From Moesziomyces globuligerus (taxonomy: Eukaryota; Basidiomycota; Ustilaginomycetes; Ustilaginales; Ustilaginaceae), in NCBI GenBank assembly GCA_030849465.1, contig JARVLF010000015.1, positions 992,001-1,056,000 of the forward strand: DNA of 64,000 nt, given 5' to 3'. How positions within the stretch are numbered: position 1 is the first letter of the stretch; each line of letters starts with the position of its first letter. Below are positions 29,722 through 39,400 of the stretch, in pieces. A model generated the notes under the pieces. The model was not told where the DNA came from, ran no database searches, and saw only the letters and a program-made list of their open reading frames with translations. Position numbers and translations under genes: made by a program.

Positions 29722-32337
29722 ATGGCTGCTGCAGGCTATCAGCTCATCCCCAGCAGGGAGAGCGAGGAGACCTGTGTGTCCGATGGCGACCCGAGGCTTG
29801 CCTCGAAGGAGCAGGACCTTCCCCTCGCCGATGCCCACGATGACGCGCCTGCCGATTTCGCCAACCGCAAGAACCGCCGCTTCTTGCTGCTCAAGGCGGT
29901 CGTCTCTCTCCTTCTCCTCGGCTCCGCCACCGTGGCACTTTGCTGTGCCTATCGCAGTCCCGCAGTTCAGGCGATCTGGACAGACAAGCCCATCACTTCA
30001 CATGCGGCAGCAGCCTCGGCCGCTGACCAAGCCATCGCCTTTGGCCTCGGTATCGGCGATGTCACCGGTCCCGTCGTCGAGGTCAACATGATGGGCTACG
30101 CCTCTCTCCCACAGACCAACACGGGTCTCCACATCCGTCTGCGCTCGCGCGCCTTCATCGTTGGCACTGCTCGAGACGAAGCGGCCACCTTCTCTGCACG
30201 CCTTGCATCGCGGTTCCACAGCTTCATTCCGACAGCCGATGGCGCTGCAGACCGCTGGCTCTTCATCAATTCGGACATTTGCATGGGCGACACGGCCGTG
30301 CGCAAAGCCGTCGTAGAGCGCCTCCGACAAGAGCTACCCGGTGTATATGGCGAGCGCAACGTGGCCTTTGTCGGCACGCACTCGCACGCTGGCCCGGGCG
30401 GCTTCATGCAGGCGCTGCTGCCCACGCTCACCTCCAAGGGCGTCATCCTGCAGAACTTCGAGGCTATCGTCGAGGGCACTGTCCGCGCCGGTCTGCGCGC
30501 GCACGCCGACTACCAGCAGCGTCAGACCCGCATCTCTCAGGGCGCAAGTGCGAGGCTGAGCTACGGAAAGACGAGACTTGCGGACGCGCACATCCAGCGC
30601 AGTCGCTATGCCTACGAGCAGAATCCGCAGCACGAGCGCGATATGTACAACGACGAAGACCAGGACCACGACTTTGGTCTGCTCAAGTTCGAGGAGCTTT
30701 CCGCCGATGCCGAGTCGAACGAGGCGTCGCCAGCAGGCTTTCTGTCATGGTACGCTGTGCACGGCACTTCGCTGTACGAGAACAACACGCTCACGTCCGG
30801 AGACAACAAGGGGCTGGCCGCGCTGTTGTACGAGACAGCTCAGCAGCCGGACCGCCTGCCGGGACAGAACGACTTTGTGGCCGGCTTCTCGCAGGCGCTA
30901 GTCGGCGATACGTCGCCCAACACCAAGGGTGCCTTTTGCGACGATGGCTCGGCATGCGACCACAAGCATGCAACGTGCAGCAACCGCAAGGGTCAGGACC
31001 GCGTGCAGACCTGCCACGGCCGCGGCCCTGCCTGGGGTCTCAACGAGCTGCTCGACGTCAGCCCGACGGGCAGCTACGACTTTGCGTCCAACGAGATCAT
31101 CGCGCGCAAGCAGGTCGATGCGGCCCGAGCCATCATGACCCGAAACGCGGACAGCGCAGGGCAGGTCGACGATGAGTACGAGCGCATGACGCCGCTGGCC
31201 GGGCCGGTCAGAAGCGTCAAGATGAACGTGGACATGAGCCAGTACACCGTATATCGGCCGGACGGCTCGCGGGTCAAGACGTGCCCGGCGGCGTTGGGCT
31301 ACGGCTTTGCGGGCGGCACGACGGACGGTCCCGGTGCGTTTGACTTTGTGCAGGGCAGCAATCGCACCGACCACCACAATCCGTTCTGGGACCTGGTCAA
31401 AGGGTTCATCAAGAACCCTGGCCCGGAGCAGATCGAATGCCAGGCACCCAAGGCGATCCTGCTCGACATTGGCGAGATCCACAAGCCGTACGACTGGGGG
31501 CCGTCGGTGGTCGAGGTGCAGATGCTCCGGGTCGGTCAGCTCTTCATGCTCATCGTGCCGGGCGAGTTTACGACGATGGCGGGGCGGAGGTTGAAGCGCG
31601 CCGTGGCCGAGGCGATCGGCAAGGCGGGCTTGCTGGAGGAGGGCGTGCAGCCGATCGTGCAGGTAAGCGGTCCGGCTTCGACGTACGGCCACTACGTGAC
31701 GACGGAGGAGGAGTACAGTGTGCAGCGCTACGAAGGGAGCAGTACGCTGTTCGGTCCGCATACGCTCGAGGCGTATATGGATGTGTTTGCACGAAGGCTT
31801 GTGCCGGCGCTGCGCGAGGGGGCGAGGGATCTGCCACTGGGGCCGCAGCGGGCGTTTGACATTCAGAAGGCCTGGAAGCTCAAGACGGGCGTGGTGTACG
31901 ACAATCCGCCAGTGGGTCACGCGTTTGGAGACGTGCTCGAGCAGCCGCTGCTCTCGTATCCGATCCCGAACCGCGCCAACGTCTCGCTGTTCGACGGACA
32001 GCCGATGGGCGTAGGAGCGTCGAACGTCAGCGTGACGTTTGTCGCGTCGAATCCGCGCAACAACCTGCGTCTGGAGCAGACGTACTTTGAGGTGCAGCGC
32101 TACGCCGACACGGGAGCGTGGGTCGCCGAGCGCACCGACGGCCATCACTCGACCACGATGCGCTGGACTAGAACCAACCAGTTCCACGGCTCCTCGACCA
32201 TGCAGATCAGCTGGGCCATCGAACCTTCGACGCCCCAGGGCCTGTATCGCATCGTCTACTACGGCGACCGAAAGACCCCGTTCACGGGCAAAATCGTCCC
32301 CTTTGAAGCCACCTCCAACGAGTTCTACCTCGTTTGA
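29722..32337 (+). CDS. neutral/alkaline ceramidase, type II membrane form
   Basis: Single-exon frame of 871 residues from the ATG at 29722. A 50-residue cytosolic tail precedes one TM segment (about residues 54-77, LLLKAVVSLLLLGSATVALC), so the catalytic part is predicted to be luminal or extracellular. The ceramidase domain starts with FGLGIGDVTGPVVEVNMMGY; the zinc-site GTHSHAGPGG lies near residue 218, and the nucleophile hexapeptide appears as GDTSPN (Ser near 398; bacterial ceramidase has GDVSPN). YAVHGTSLYENN and the Cys-rich GAFCDDGSACDHKHATC follow, and a C-terminal Ig-like domain ends at the stop. It should hydrolyse ceramide to sphingoid base and fatty acid. A TM anchor instead of a signal peptide plus mucin box is a modest difference from metazoan forms. 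A 19-C run begins one base after the stop. Confidence 0.93.
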   Translation: MAAAGYQLIPSRESEETCVSDGDPRLASKEQDLPLADAHDDAPADFANRKNRRFLLLKAVVSLLLLGSATVALCCAYRSPAVQAIWTDKPITSHAAAASAADQAIAFGLGIGDVTGPVVEVNMMGYASLPQTNTGLHIRLRSRAFIVGTARDEAATFSARLASRFHSFIPTADGAADRWLFINSDICMGDTAVRKAVVERLRQELPGVYGERNVAFVGTHSHAGPGGFMQALLPTLTSKGVILQNFEAIVEGTVRAGLRAHADYQQRQTRISQGASARLSYGKTRLADAHIQRSRYAYEQNPQHERDMYNDEDQDHDFGLLKFEELSADAESNEASPAGFLSWYAVHGTSLYENNTLTSGDNKGLAALLYETAQQPDRLPGQNDFVAGFSQALVGDTSPNTKGAFCDDGSACDHKHATCSNRKGQDRVQTCHGRGPAWGLNELLDVSPTGSYDFASNEIIARKQVDAARAIMTRNADSAGQVDDEYERMTPLAGPVRSVKMNVDMSQYTVYRPDGSRVKTCPAALGYGFAGGTTDGPGAFDFVQGSNRTDHHNPFWDLVKGFIKNPGPEQIECQAPKAILLDIGEIHKPYDWGPSVVEVQMLRVGQLFMLIVPGEFTTMAGRRLKRAVAEAIGKAGLLEEGVQPIVQVSGPASTYGHYVTTEEEYSVQRYEGSSTLFGPHTLEAYMDVFARRLVPALREGARDLPLGPQRAFDIQKAWKLKTGVVYDNPPVGHAFGDVLEQPLLSYPIPNRANVSLFDGQPMGVGASNVSVTFVASNPRNNLRLEQTYFEVQRYADTGAWVAERTDGHHSTTMRWTRTNQFHGSSTMQISWAIEPSTPQGLYRIVYYGDRKTPFTGKIVPFEATSNEFYLV

Positions 32338-32338
32338 T

Positions 32339-32357
32339 CCCCCCCCCCCCCCCCCCC
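32339..32357 (+). repeat. poly-C homopolymer (19 C)
   Basis: Nineteen consecutive C residues begin one base after the ceramidase stop codon, in the 3' UTR. Homopolymers this long are slippage-prone and are also prone to sequencing error, so the exact count is uncertain. Confidence 0.9.
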
Positions 32358-32610
32358 TGGGTCTCCAACAATATCCAAGATCGAATCGATTCGGCACCAA
32401 CATCCAGTGATACCCACCTCATGTATCTCAGTTTAGTCTCACCTCTTCCTTCATCGATCGCAGTTCAAATTGGTCTCAATCGGAATCGTGCGCAAGCACG
32501 CCCAGATGCGGGATCAATCAGGCCAGACAGTGCTGATGGTCGGTGTAGGATCGGGAAGCGTTCTGAGCATTGCACAGGCCTCGAGGCAATCTCTGGCTCG
32601 AGACGAAAAT

Positions 32611-33891
32611 CTAGAGGGTGCCCTTGTGGGCGCTCTCGACCGCCTTGGCAGCAGCCTCGTCGAGGCCGTCAAAGGCAAAGATCTTGAGGTTGGACTTCTT
32701 GATGAGCTCTTTTGCCTCCTTCTCGTGGGTGCCCTGGAGCCTGACGACGAGGGGGATCGACATGTCGAGTTCCTGGGTGGCCTGGATGATGCCCTCTGCG
32801 ATCTTCTTGCACGAGACGATGCCGCCAAAGATGTTGACAAAGATGCCCTTGACCTCCTTGGAGTTGAGCAGCAGCTCAAACGCCTTCTTGACCGAGGCGG
32901 CCGAGGCGGTACCGCCGACGTCGAGGAAGTTGGCCGGGTTGCCGCCGTTGAGCTTGAGCACGTCCATCGTCGCCATGGCGAGACCGGCACCGTTGACGAG
33001 GCAGCCAATGTTGCCGTCGAGCTTGATAAAGTTGAGGCCGTACTTGGCGGCCTCGACCTCGTCCGGGTCCTCCTGCGTCGTGTCGCGGAGCTCAAAGACG
33101 TCGGCCTGACGGAAGTCGGCATTCTCGTCAAAGCCGAGCTTGGCGTCCATGCAGAGCACCTCGCCGTCCTTGGACTCGGCGAGCGGGTTGATCTCGACCT
33201 GCGTGGCGTCCTTCTCGTCAAAGAGCTGGTAGAGCTTCTGGAAGGTCTCGGCGGCCTGCTCCTCCTGCTTGACGCCGGTGAAGCCGAGCTTCTTGGCGAT
33301 GGCTAGCGCATCCTCCTTGCTGAGGCCCTTCTCAAAGTCGATGGGGGTGGTGATGATGGCGTCGGGGTTCTCGGCGGCGACGTCCTCGATCGACATGCCG
33401 CCCTGGTTGGAGGCGATCATGACGGGCAGCTGGGTAGCACGGTCGTTGAGCACAGCGACGTAGTACTCGTGGTGTGGAGGACGCGCCTCGGCGATCATGA
33501 CGGCGTTGCAGAGACGGCCGGCAGCACCGGTCTGCTTGGTGATGAGGTGGTTGCCGATCATCTTGGCCGCGAGGTCGCGGGCCTCCTCGGGCGTCTTGAT
33601 GAGGTGGACACCACCCTGGAGGCCCGAGTCGAAGTGACCCTTGCCACGGCCACCGGCGAGGACCTGCGCCTTGATGACGATCTCCTTGCCGCCGAAGGAC
33701 TGAGCCGCCTTGTAGGCCTCCTCGGGCGTCTTGGCAGCGACGTACTTGGGCGTGGCGATGCCGTACTTGTTGAGGATGTCCATGGAGAGATGCTCGTGGA
33801 TGGAGAGGTAGCGCTTCTGTGCAGCCGCCTGGCCGCCGCGGACCATGGTGCGAGCCATCGAGGCGCGCGTACGGAGAGCGTTGAACAGCAT
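32611..33891 (-). CDS. LSC2: succinyl-CoA ligase beta subunit, mitochondrial
   Basis: Single-exon frame of 426 residues from the ATG at 33891; the open frame extends 39 codons upstream only from a GTG. The N-terminus (MLFNALRTRASMARTMVRGG) is basic, with no acidic residue in the first 28 or so, as expected for a mitochondrial presequence ending near KRYLSIHEH. The ATP-grasp domain contains KAQVLAGGRGKGHF and VEINPLAES, and the C-terminal ligase domain contains NGAGLAMATMD, FLDVGG and NIFGGIVSC. With the alpha subunit it makes succinate and ATP or GTP from succinyl-CoA in the TCA cycle; the sequence alone does not tell me which nucleotide. The alpha subunit is not in this window. It is divergent from RRP15. 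Confidence 0.96.
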   Translation of the reverse strand: MLFNALRTRASMARTMVRGGQAAAQKRYLSIHEHLSMDILNKYGIATPKYVAAKTPEEAYKAAQSFGGKEIVIKAQVLAGGRGKGHFDSGLQGGVHLIKTPEEARDLAAKMIGNHLITKQTGAAGRLCNAVMIAEARPPHHEYYVAVLNDRATQLPVMIASNQGGMSIEDVAAENPDAIITTPIDFEKGLSKEDALAIAKKLGFTGVKQEEQAAETFQKLYQLFDEKDATQVEINPLAESKDGEVLCMDAKLGFDENADFRQADVFELRDTTQEDPDEVEAAKYGLNFIKLDGNIGCLVNGAGLAMATMDVLKLNGGNPANFLDVGGTASAASVKKAFELLLNSKEVKGIFVNIFGGIVSCKKIAEGIIQATQELDMSIPLVVRLQGTHEKEAKELIKKSNLKIFAFDGLDEAAAKAVESAHKGTL

Positions 33892-34596
33892 GTTGGGCGG
33901 AATGGGCGGGAGGGGGTGGAGGAGGATGGAGGTGGGGACGGAAAGAGGTGGTGCGGGGGGAGGAGCAACGTGTCCAAACGTGATGCTATGTGCGATGTGC
34001 ACACCCACGCCGAGGACCGGCTTGGAGGATTCTCACTTCGCGCGAAGGTCAGTCACCCTTTGCGCTCGCTGGGCCCGATTCGAGCAACACAGACAGAGAT
34101 GGGCGCGGACGGGCCCGACTTTTTTGCTCGCTTTGCCTGGGCTTGCCTTGCCTTGTCTGCCGCCTGTGCAGACCGAACGGCACATACGGACGCCTAAGGA
34201 GCTCGGACGGAATAAGCCGAGAGGCACGGATGGCACCTGAGTCCCAGTCTCCGATTCGCTCCTGCGGACTGCCAACGTGCTCCGATCACGCTGCCAACTC
34301 GCTCTCGAATTTTGCCTTCAGGATGCGCTGGTCGAGCGTAGATCGAATCGTGCAAGTTGAGCAAATGGTGGCCCGATCAGAACCCGCTTCATTTTGCGGA
34401 AGTCGGGGGTTGTTTGCACGCCGAGTCCAAAATTCAGCTTGAACCCCTCGAGATTTTCTTCTCGTGGCGCGCAAGCAGGCATACTCGGAGCACAACCGAG
34501 AGCTTGACAGATACCTTCTTCCTCCCCTCGACCACAAGCGCCTGTCATTCAACCACGAAGCCGCTTCCGCCACCCCTTTGCACAGATTCACACAAG
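33892..34596. other. divergent promoter region (LSC2 / RRP15)
   Basis: Seven hundred bases between divergent starts. The RRP15 frame stays open upstream to 34357 but that segment is not protein-like. I see no other gene. Confidence 0.5.
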
Positions 34597-35631
34597 ATGG
34601 CTGCGTCCAAATTTGCGCAGGGCGGCTCCAAGATGACCATGAAGGCGTCGACAGCTGGATCGTCGTCCGCTGCGTCCTCTCGCCGACCAGCAGCACGCGG
34701 ATCGACGTCCCACCGAAGCGGTAAGAAGCCATCTGCTGCGACGGCGGGCGCGAACGATTCGGACGAGGAAGTCGGCATGGACGACGACCAGATCTCGCTC
34801 GAGGCCGACAACGACGAGATGAGCGACGACGAGCCGGACACGGAGGACGAGATCGAGGCGGCCAAGGGCGCCGGAGCCAAGAGCAAGAAGACGGCCAAGC
34901 GCAAGCGCAGAGCCACCTCGCCCACCTCGTTCGGTAACGCGCTCGAGGGCCTGCTGGGTATCGCACCTTCCACATCCGGAGCTACGCTGGACGCGCTGGA
35001 CGAGGCTTCTGATGAGGAAGATGCGGCCGAGGACGTGGGTCGAAAGAAGGCCAAGAAGAGCGCGACCAAGGCCGAGACGCAGGTGCCGGCGATCCTCTCG
35101 CTCGCACCGCACCTGCGTCGATCGGCGCAGAGCACCTCGCTCAGTGCACGTGCGGCGCGTATAGCACTCGAGCAGAAGCGCCGCCGCGAGGAGCGCTGCC
35201 ACATCAAGGACGTCATCGGCGGCTGGGGTGCGCCTGGAGTGCTGCCACCCATGGAGGACGAGGACGGCAACATCATCGAGACCGCGCCGGCTACGGGCGA
35301 CGAGTCGGAGAGGCTGCAGGAGTTCGCCACGCAGGGAGGCAGCCAGATGTACGAACGAAAGCTCCGCAAGGTCGCCCAGCGCGGTGTGGTCAAGCTCTTC
35401 AACGCCATCCGCGCTGCGCAGACCACGACCGAGGATGACCTCGAAGAGGCCGAGGCAAAGCAGAGCGCGGGCAAGACATCGGCCAAGGCATCCGCAGTCG
35501 CAGCAGCTGGCAGCAAGAAGGCAGGTCTCGCAAGCAAAGACGCCCGTCTCGCCGACCTGAGCAAGTCCAACTTCCTCGACCTCATCAAGAAGGGATCCAA
35601 GCCCAAGAGCAGCAGCGTCGCGGCCAAGTAG
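34597..35631 (+). CDS. RRP15: ribosome biogenesis protein Rrp15
   Basis: Single-exon frame of 344 residues from the ATG at 34597 (context acaagATGgc). The first 160 residues are low complexity: a basic Ser/Ala part, an acidic stretch (DEEVGMDDDQISLEADNDE) and a lysine-rich nuclear-localisation-like block (KSKKTAKRKRRA). The Rrp15 domain covers about residues 170-340, with SARAARIALEQKRRREER, the conserved HIKDVIGGWGAPGVLPP, YERKLRKVAQRGVVKLFNAI and the terminal SNFLDLIKKG. Rrp15 is a nucleolar factor needed for 27S pre-rRNA processing to 25S and 5.8S rRNA in yeast. The ATG is chosen because the protein-like composition starts there; 80 upstream in-frame codons look like leader. Confidence 0.93.
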   Translation: MAASKFAQGGSKMTMKASTAGSSSAASSRRPAARGSTSHRSGKKPSAATAGANDSDEEVGMDDDQISLEADNDEMSDDEPDTEDEIEAAKGAGAKSKKTAKRKRRATSPTSFGNALEGLLGIAPSTSGATLDALDEASDEEDAAEDVGRKKAKKSATKAETQVPAILSLAPHLRRSAQSTSLSARAARIALEQKRRREERCHIKDVIGGWGAPGVLPPMEDEDGNIIETAPATGDESERLQEFATQGGSQMYERKLRKVAQRGVVKLFNAIRAAQTTTEDDLEEAEAKQSAGKTSAKASAVAAAGSKKAGLASKDARLADLSKSNFLDLIKKGSKPKSSSVAAK

Positions 35632-36406
35632 ACGCGACTCTGCGTGCTGGGCTCTCGATTTTCGCGCTGTTCTCTACCATTGTACTGTATACCATCGCAA
35701 TCCACTCGCTGTCACCTGTCATATTACTTCGCAAGGGTCTTCCACCCACAGGGTCTTCGGAGTGTGGGGACGATGGAGCGTGCCCGGGCAACTCGGAGTT
35801 GGCGCAGCTGGCCTAGCTGGCCTAATTTGCGGTCTTGGCGTCGAAAAAGATGGGCTTGCAGACGGCAGAGCCTGTGCCTCTGTGGTGCCGAGCGTGCGGT
35901 GCGGTCCGGGAAAATAAATTAGGCCGGCCAGCTTTCTTGAACAACGCTTTCGTCATTCCGCACGCATGACAGGAGCCAGTCAGCCTTGGAGCTCCGCAGC
36001 CTACGGACCAGCTTCAAGGCACGCTTGAGGTCAGTCACAGAGCGCGGGCCAAGCACGTTGCTTGGACTCAGCGCCAACTCGCTTTCTACTCTCTGCAAGC
36101 GAGCCCAGCTCTCGAAGCATTCACCTTCGCATGCAGCCCAACTCCCACATGCCCCCTCAAGCATACAGTATACCTCGTCTTCACACCAAAGCCTTACCCA
36201 CTCACCGCACCGCCTCGTCCTCACTGTTGCCCACCCTTTACAGATCGTTCGGCCTCCGTCTCGCATACACTGCATACTCGAGTTGACCACATCAGCAATC
36301 GCAGCTGGCCTTGGATAGGCGTCCTATCATCGCAGTGCTTTCAACGCTTATTTCACCGCGCATCGTTCTGTCACCAGCACATTCGTCGTCAAGGCCGCAC
36401 ATCAGC
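35632..36406. other. intergenic, promoter of the phospholipase D gene
   Basis: No gene seen. The segment from about 36110 to 36290 is C/T rich and probably leader. Confidence 0.5.
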
Positions 36407-39400
36407 ATGGCCATGGCGTCCGGCACCTCATTCGCCGACTTGGCCCACCAGGCGTGGGACACCGCTGCCCAGGCCACTGGTTTCTCATCCTGGGCCGAGC
36501 AGGATCCCGAGAACGACAACGCTCAAGACGATGACGCTGATACGCCGCGCAACGAGGCCGGCCGGGCGACAAATGGCGCCAAGGATGACACTGACGCCGC
36601 AAAGCCCGATGATACCCACAACGAGCCTTATCGCGCAGCGCCGGGCAACCACCCCAACGACCCCGCCGCTCGAATCAACCATCCAGACGCCGTCGACACC
36701 CCTTCTCACGCGGCCAACGGCGCGGATCGTGCCGAACCCAAAGTCGACAATCCCACCGCCGCCGAAAAGGGTGAGCGCAAGTCCTCCGCCTTCAGCCATC
36801 CAAATGAAGCGCCACCTCTAGGTGACATGGGTCAGGGCATCATCGAGCGCGCGCTCGGCGACCAGGGTATGGCCGCGCAGAGACAGGGTACCGTCATAGA
36901 CAAGCAGCTCGAGAACGAGATGGACGGCTCGTACAAGAACATCGAAAAGCAGACCAAGTCCGAGTCCGCTGCTGCGGAGCTCGGACAACCAATCCATTCC
37001 GAACGGAATCAGCAGCCCGAAAGCGGCCACCATCACAAGCAACCCCATCTCAGCGCCGACGCACATCAACCCCATGCGGCCAACCGCGGGCCCTCCTGGG
37101 CCTCTCGCCCGGACGATGCACAGCGCGCCAAGATCGCAAAGATGAAGGAGGCTCAGAACACGGGCACCTGGAAGCGCCGCTTCTCCAACTTGAACATCAA
37201 CTCCGAAGCCTCAGGCTCCTCCACACCCAAGTCCAAGAACCACGACCAGCACAAGGACACGGACAAGGACAGCGACAGCGAAAAGCAGCATTCCCCGGAC
37301 AAAGAACGCGGCACGGGTCTCTTCGGCGGCATGTTCGACACGCACACCCCTGCACGTCCATCGCTCAACATCTTTGGCTCCAGCTCCGTACAGCGCAACT
37401 CCACCCAGCGCAGCACCTCACAAAAGGATCGCGACAGCGACGCAGCTGCCGGTGCCCCTGACAGCAAGGGCAAGCAGCACGATGAGGCCGACGCGAACAA
37501 ACCCTCCCGCTCCTCCAGTCGCTGGGCTGAGAACTCAAATCGCATGCGCAACGCCTTTGAGCCCCCGACCCCTTCCGGCGAGGGCGCTGCTGACGACTCG
37601 GGCCGTCCGGGAAATGATGACGATGTGCCTACCCCGGAGCTCTCTCCTGATGCGCAAAAGCTCCGCGCGATCACCAAGATCATGCTTGGCCCCAACAAGG
37701 ACAAAGATGAAGCCACCTCCCCCGACGCCACATCTCCCTCAGCCAACGGCGGTACCCAGCAGGCACAGACGCGCTGGGCACAGCTCAAGAAGAAGGTCCG
37801 CGAGTCGCAAAAGACCAAGCGTGAGCAGCAGAAGACCGGAGCCGTCAATCTCGATCTCGCCAAGGAGCTCCAGACCGGTATCCTGCCTGTCTTCCTCCTC
37901 AAGATGGCTGTCGAGCGCGATGAGGCCAAGCGTCGTCGCATCCCCGTCCTGCTCAACCATCTGCGCCTCCGCGTCACCGACAGCGTCAACCCCATGCACA
38001 ATACCCACGCTGTCTTCCGCATCGAACTCGAGTACGGCGACGGTCTGGTCAAGTGGGTCATCTACCGCGAGCTCCGCGACTTTATCAATCTGCACGCTCA
38101 CTATCGAGCAGCGGCTCTGCGAGGCTATCTCGGTAGATCCATCGGTAACTCGACCGAGGGTGATGTTGGCCTGCCCAGCTTCCCCAAGATGAGCTTGCCC
38201 TACTTCAATCAGCTCCAGCGACAGGGCAAGACCTCGCGCGCCGACTTCGCCCGCGCCCAGCGAGACGCGCTCGAGAACTACATCATCGAGCTCATCCGCC
38301 GCACCATGTTTCGTCCGGAGGCCAATCGGCTCTGCAAGTTCTTCGAGATCTCGGCGCTGTCCGTCTCGCTGGCTAGCCGTGGCGGCCATCAGGGAAAGCA
38401 GGGATACCTTCGCATCCTCTCCCGCTCGTCGCGCAAGAAGGACCAGAAGAGCATGCTCACACCGGCCAAGTGGGCCAAGGCGTACGAGCCCAAGTGGTTC
38501 ATCGTACGCGAGAGCTTCATCGCCATCGTCAACGAGCCCGACAGTCTGCAGCTCTACGACGTCTTCCTGATGGACAATGAGTTCAAGGTAGAAAGGCCCA
38601 AGCGTCTCTACAAGCAGACCATGCACATCGCCCATGGCCTCACGCATAGCGACGAGAAAAAGGGCCCAGAGATTGAGAGCTCAGAGCAGCCCGACACAGC
38701 AAATGGCTCTGCGTCCAAGGATGGCGCCTACGACCAAACGGCACTACTCACGGGCGGCCACTTTAAGGACGTAGATCCTAAGAAGCGTGACGAGGCCCAC
38801 GAGTCCGAACGCCACGCCAGTAGCCACACCTTCTACATCCGCAACGCAGAGAGGAAGCTGAAGCTCGTCGCCAAGAACGAGCGCATGATGGAGCAGTTCA
38901 TCGTGTCCATGCAGAAGATGGCCTCTCGCAACATCTTTGGCGGCACAAACCGCTTCGAGAGCTTTGCACCCATCCGTCTGAATGTCTCGGCGCAGTGGCT
39001 TGCCGACGGACGCGACTACTACTGGAACCTCAGCAAGGCGCTAATGATGGCCAAGGACCGCGTCTTCATCCACGATTGGTGGCTGAGTCCGGAGATGTAC
39101 CTGCGACGTCCTGGCCAACCCAAGTGGAGGCTCGACAATGTGCTCAAGAAGAAGGCCGAAGAAGGCGTCAAGATCTTCGTCATCATCTACAACGAGGTCT
39201 CGAACAACTTTACGCCCACCGACTCGAACTATACCAAGCAGCGACTTATCGGCCTGCATCGCAACATCTTTGTGCAGCGCTCCCCGAGCCACTTCCAGAC
39301 CGGAACATTCTACTGGGCGCATCACGAGAAGTTGTGCGTGATTGACGAGACCATTGCATTCATGGGCGGCCTCGACCTCTGCTTTGGCCGCTACGACACG

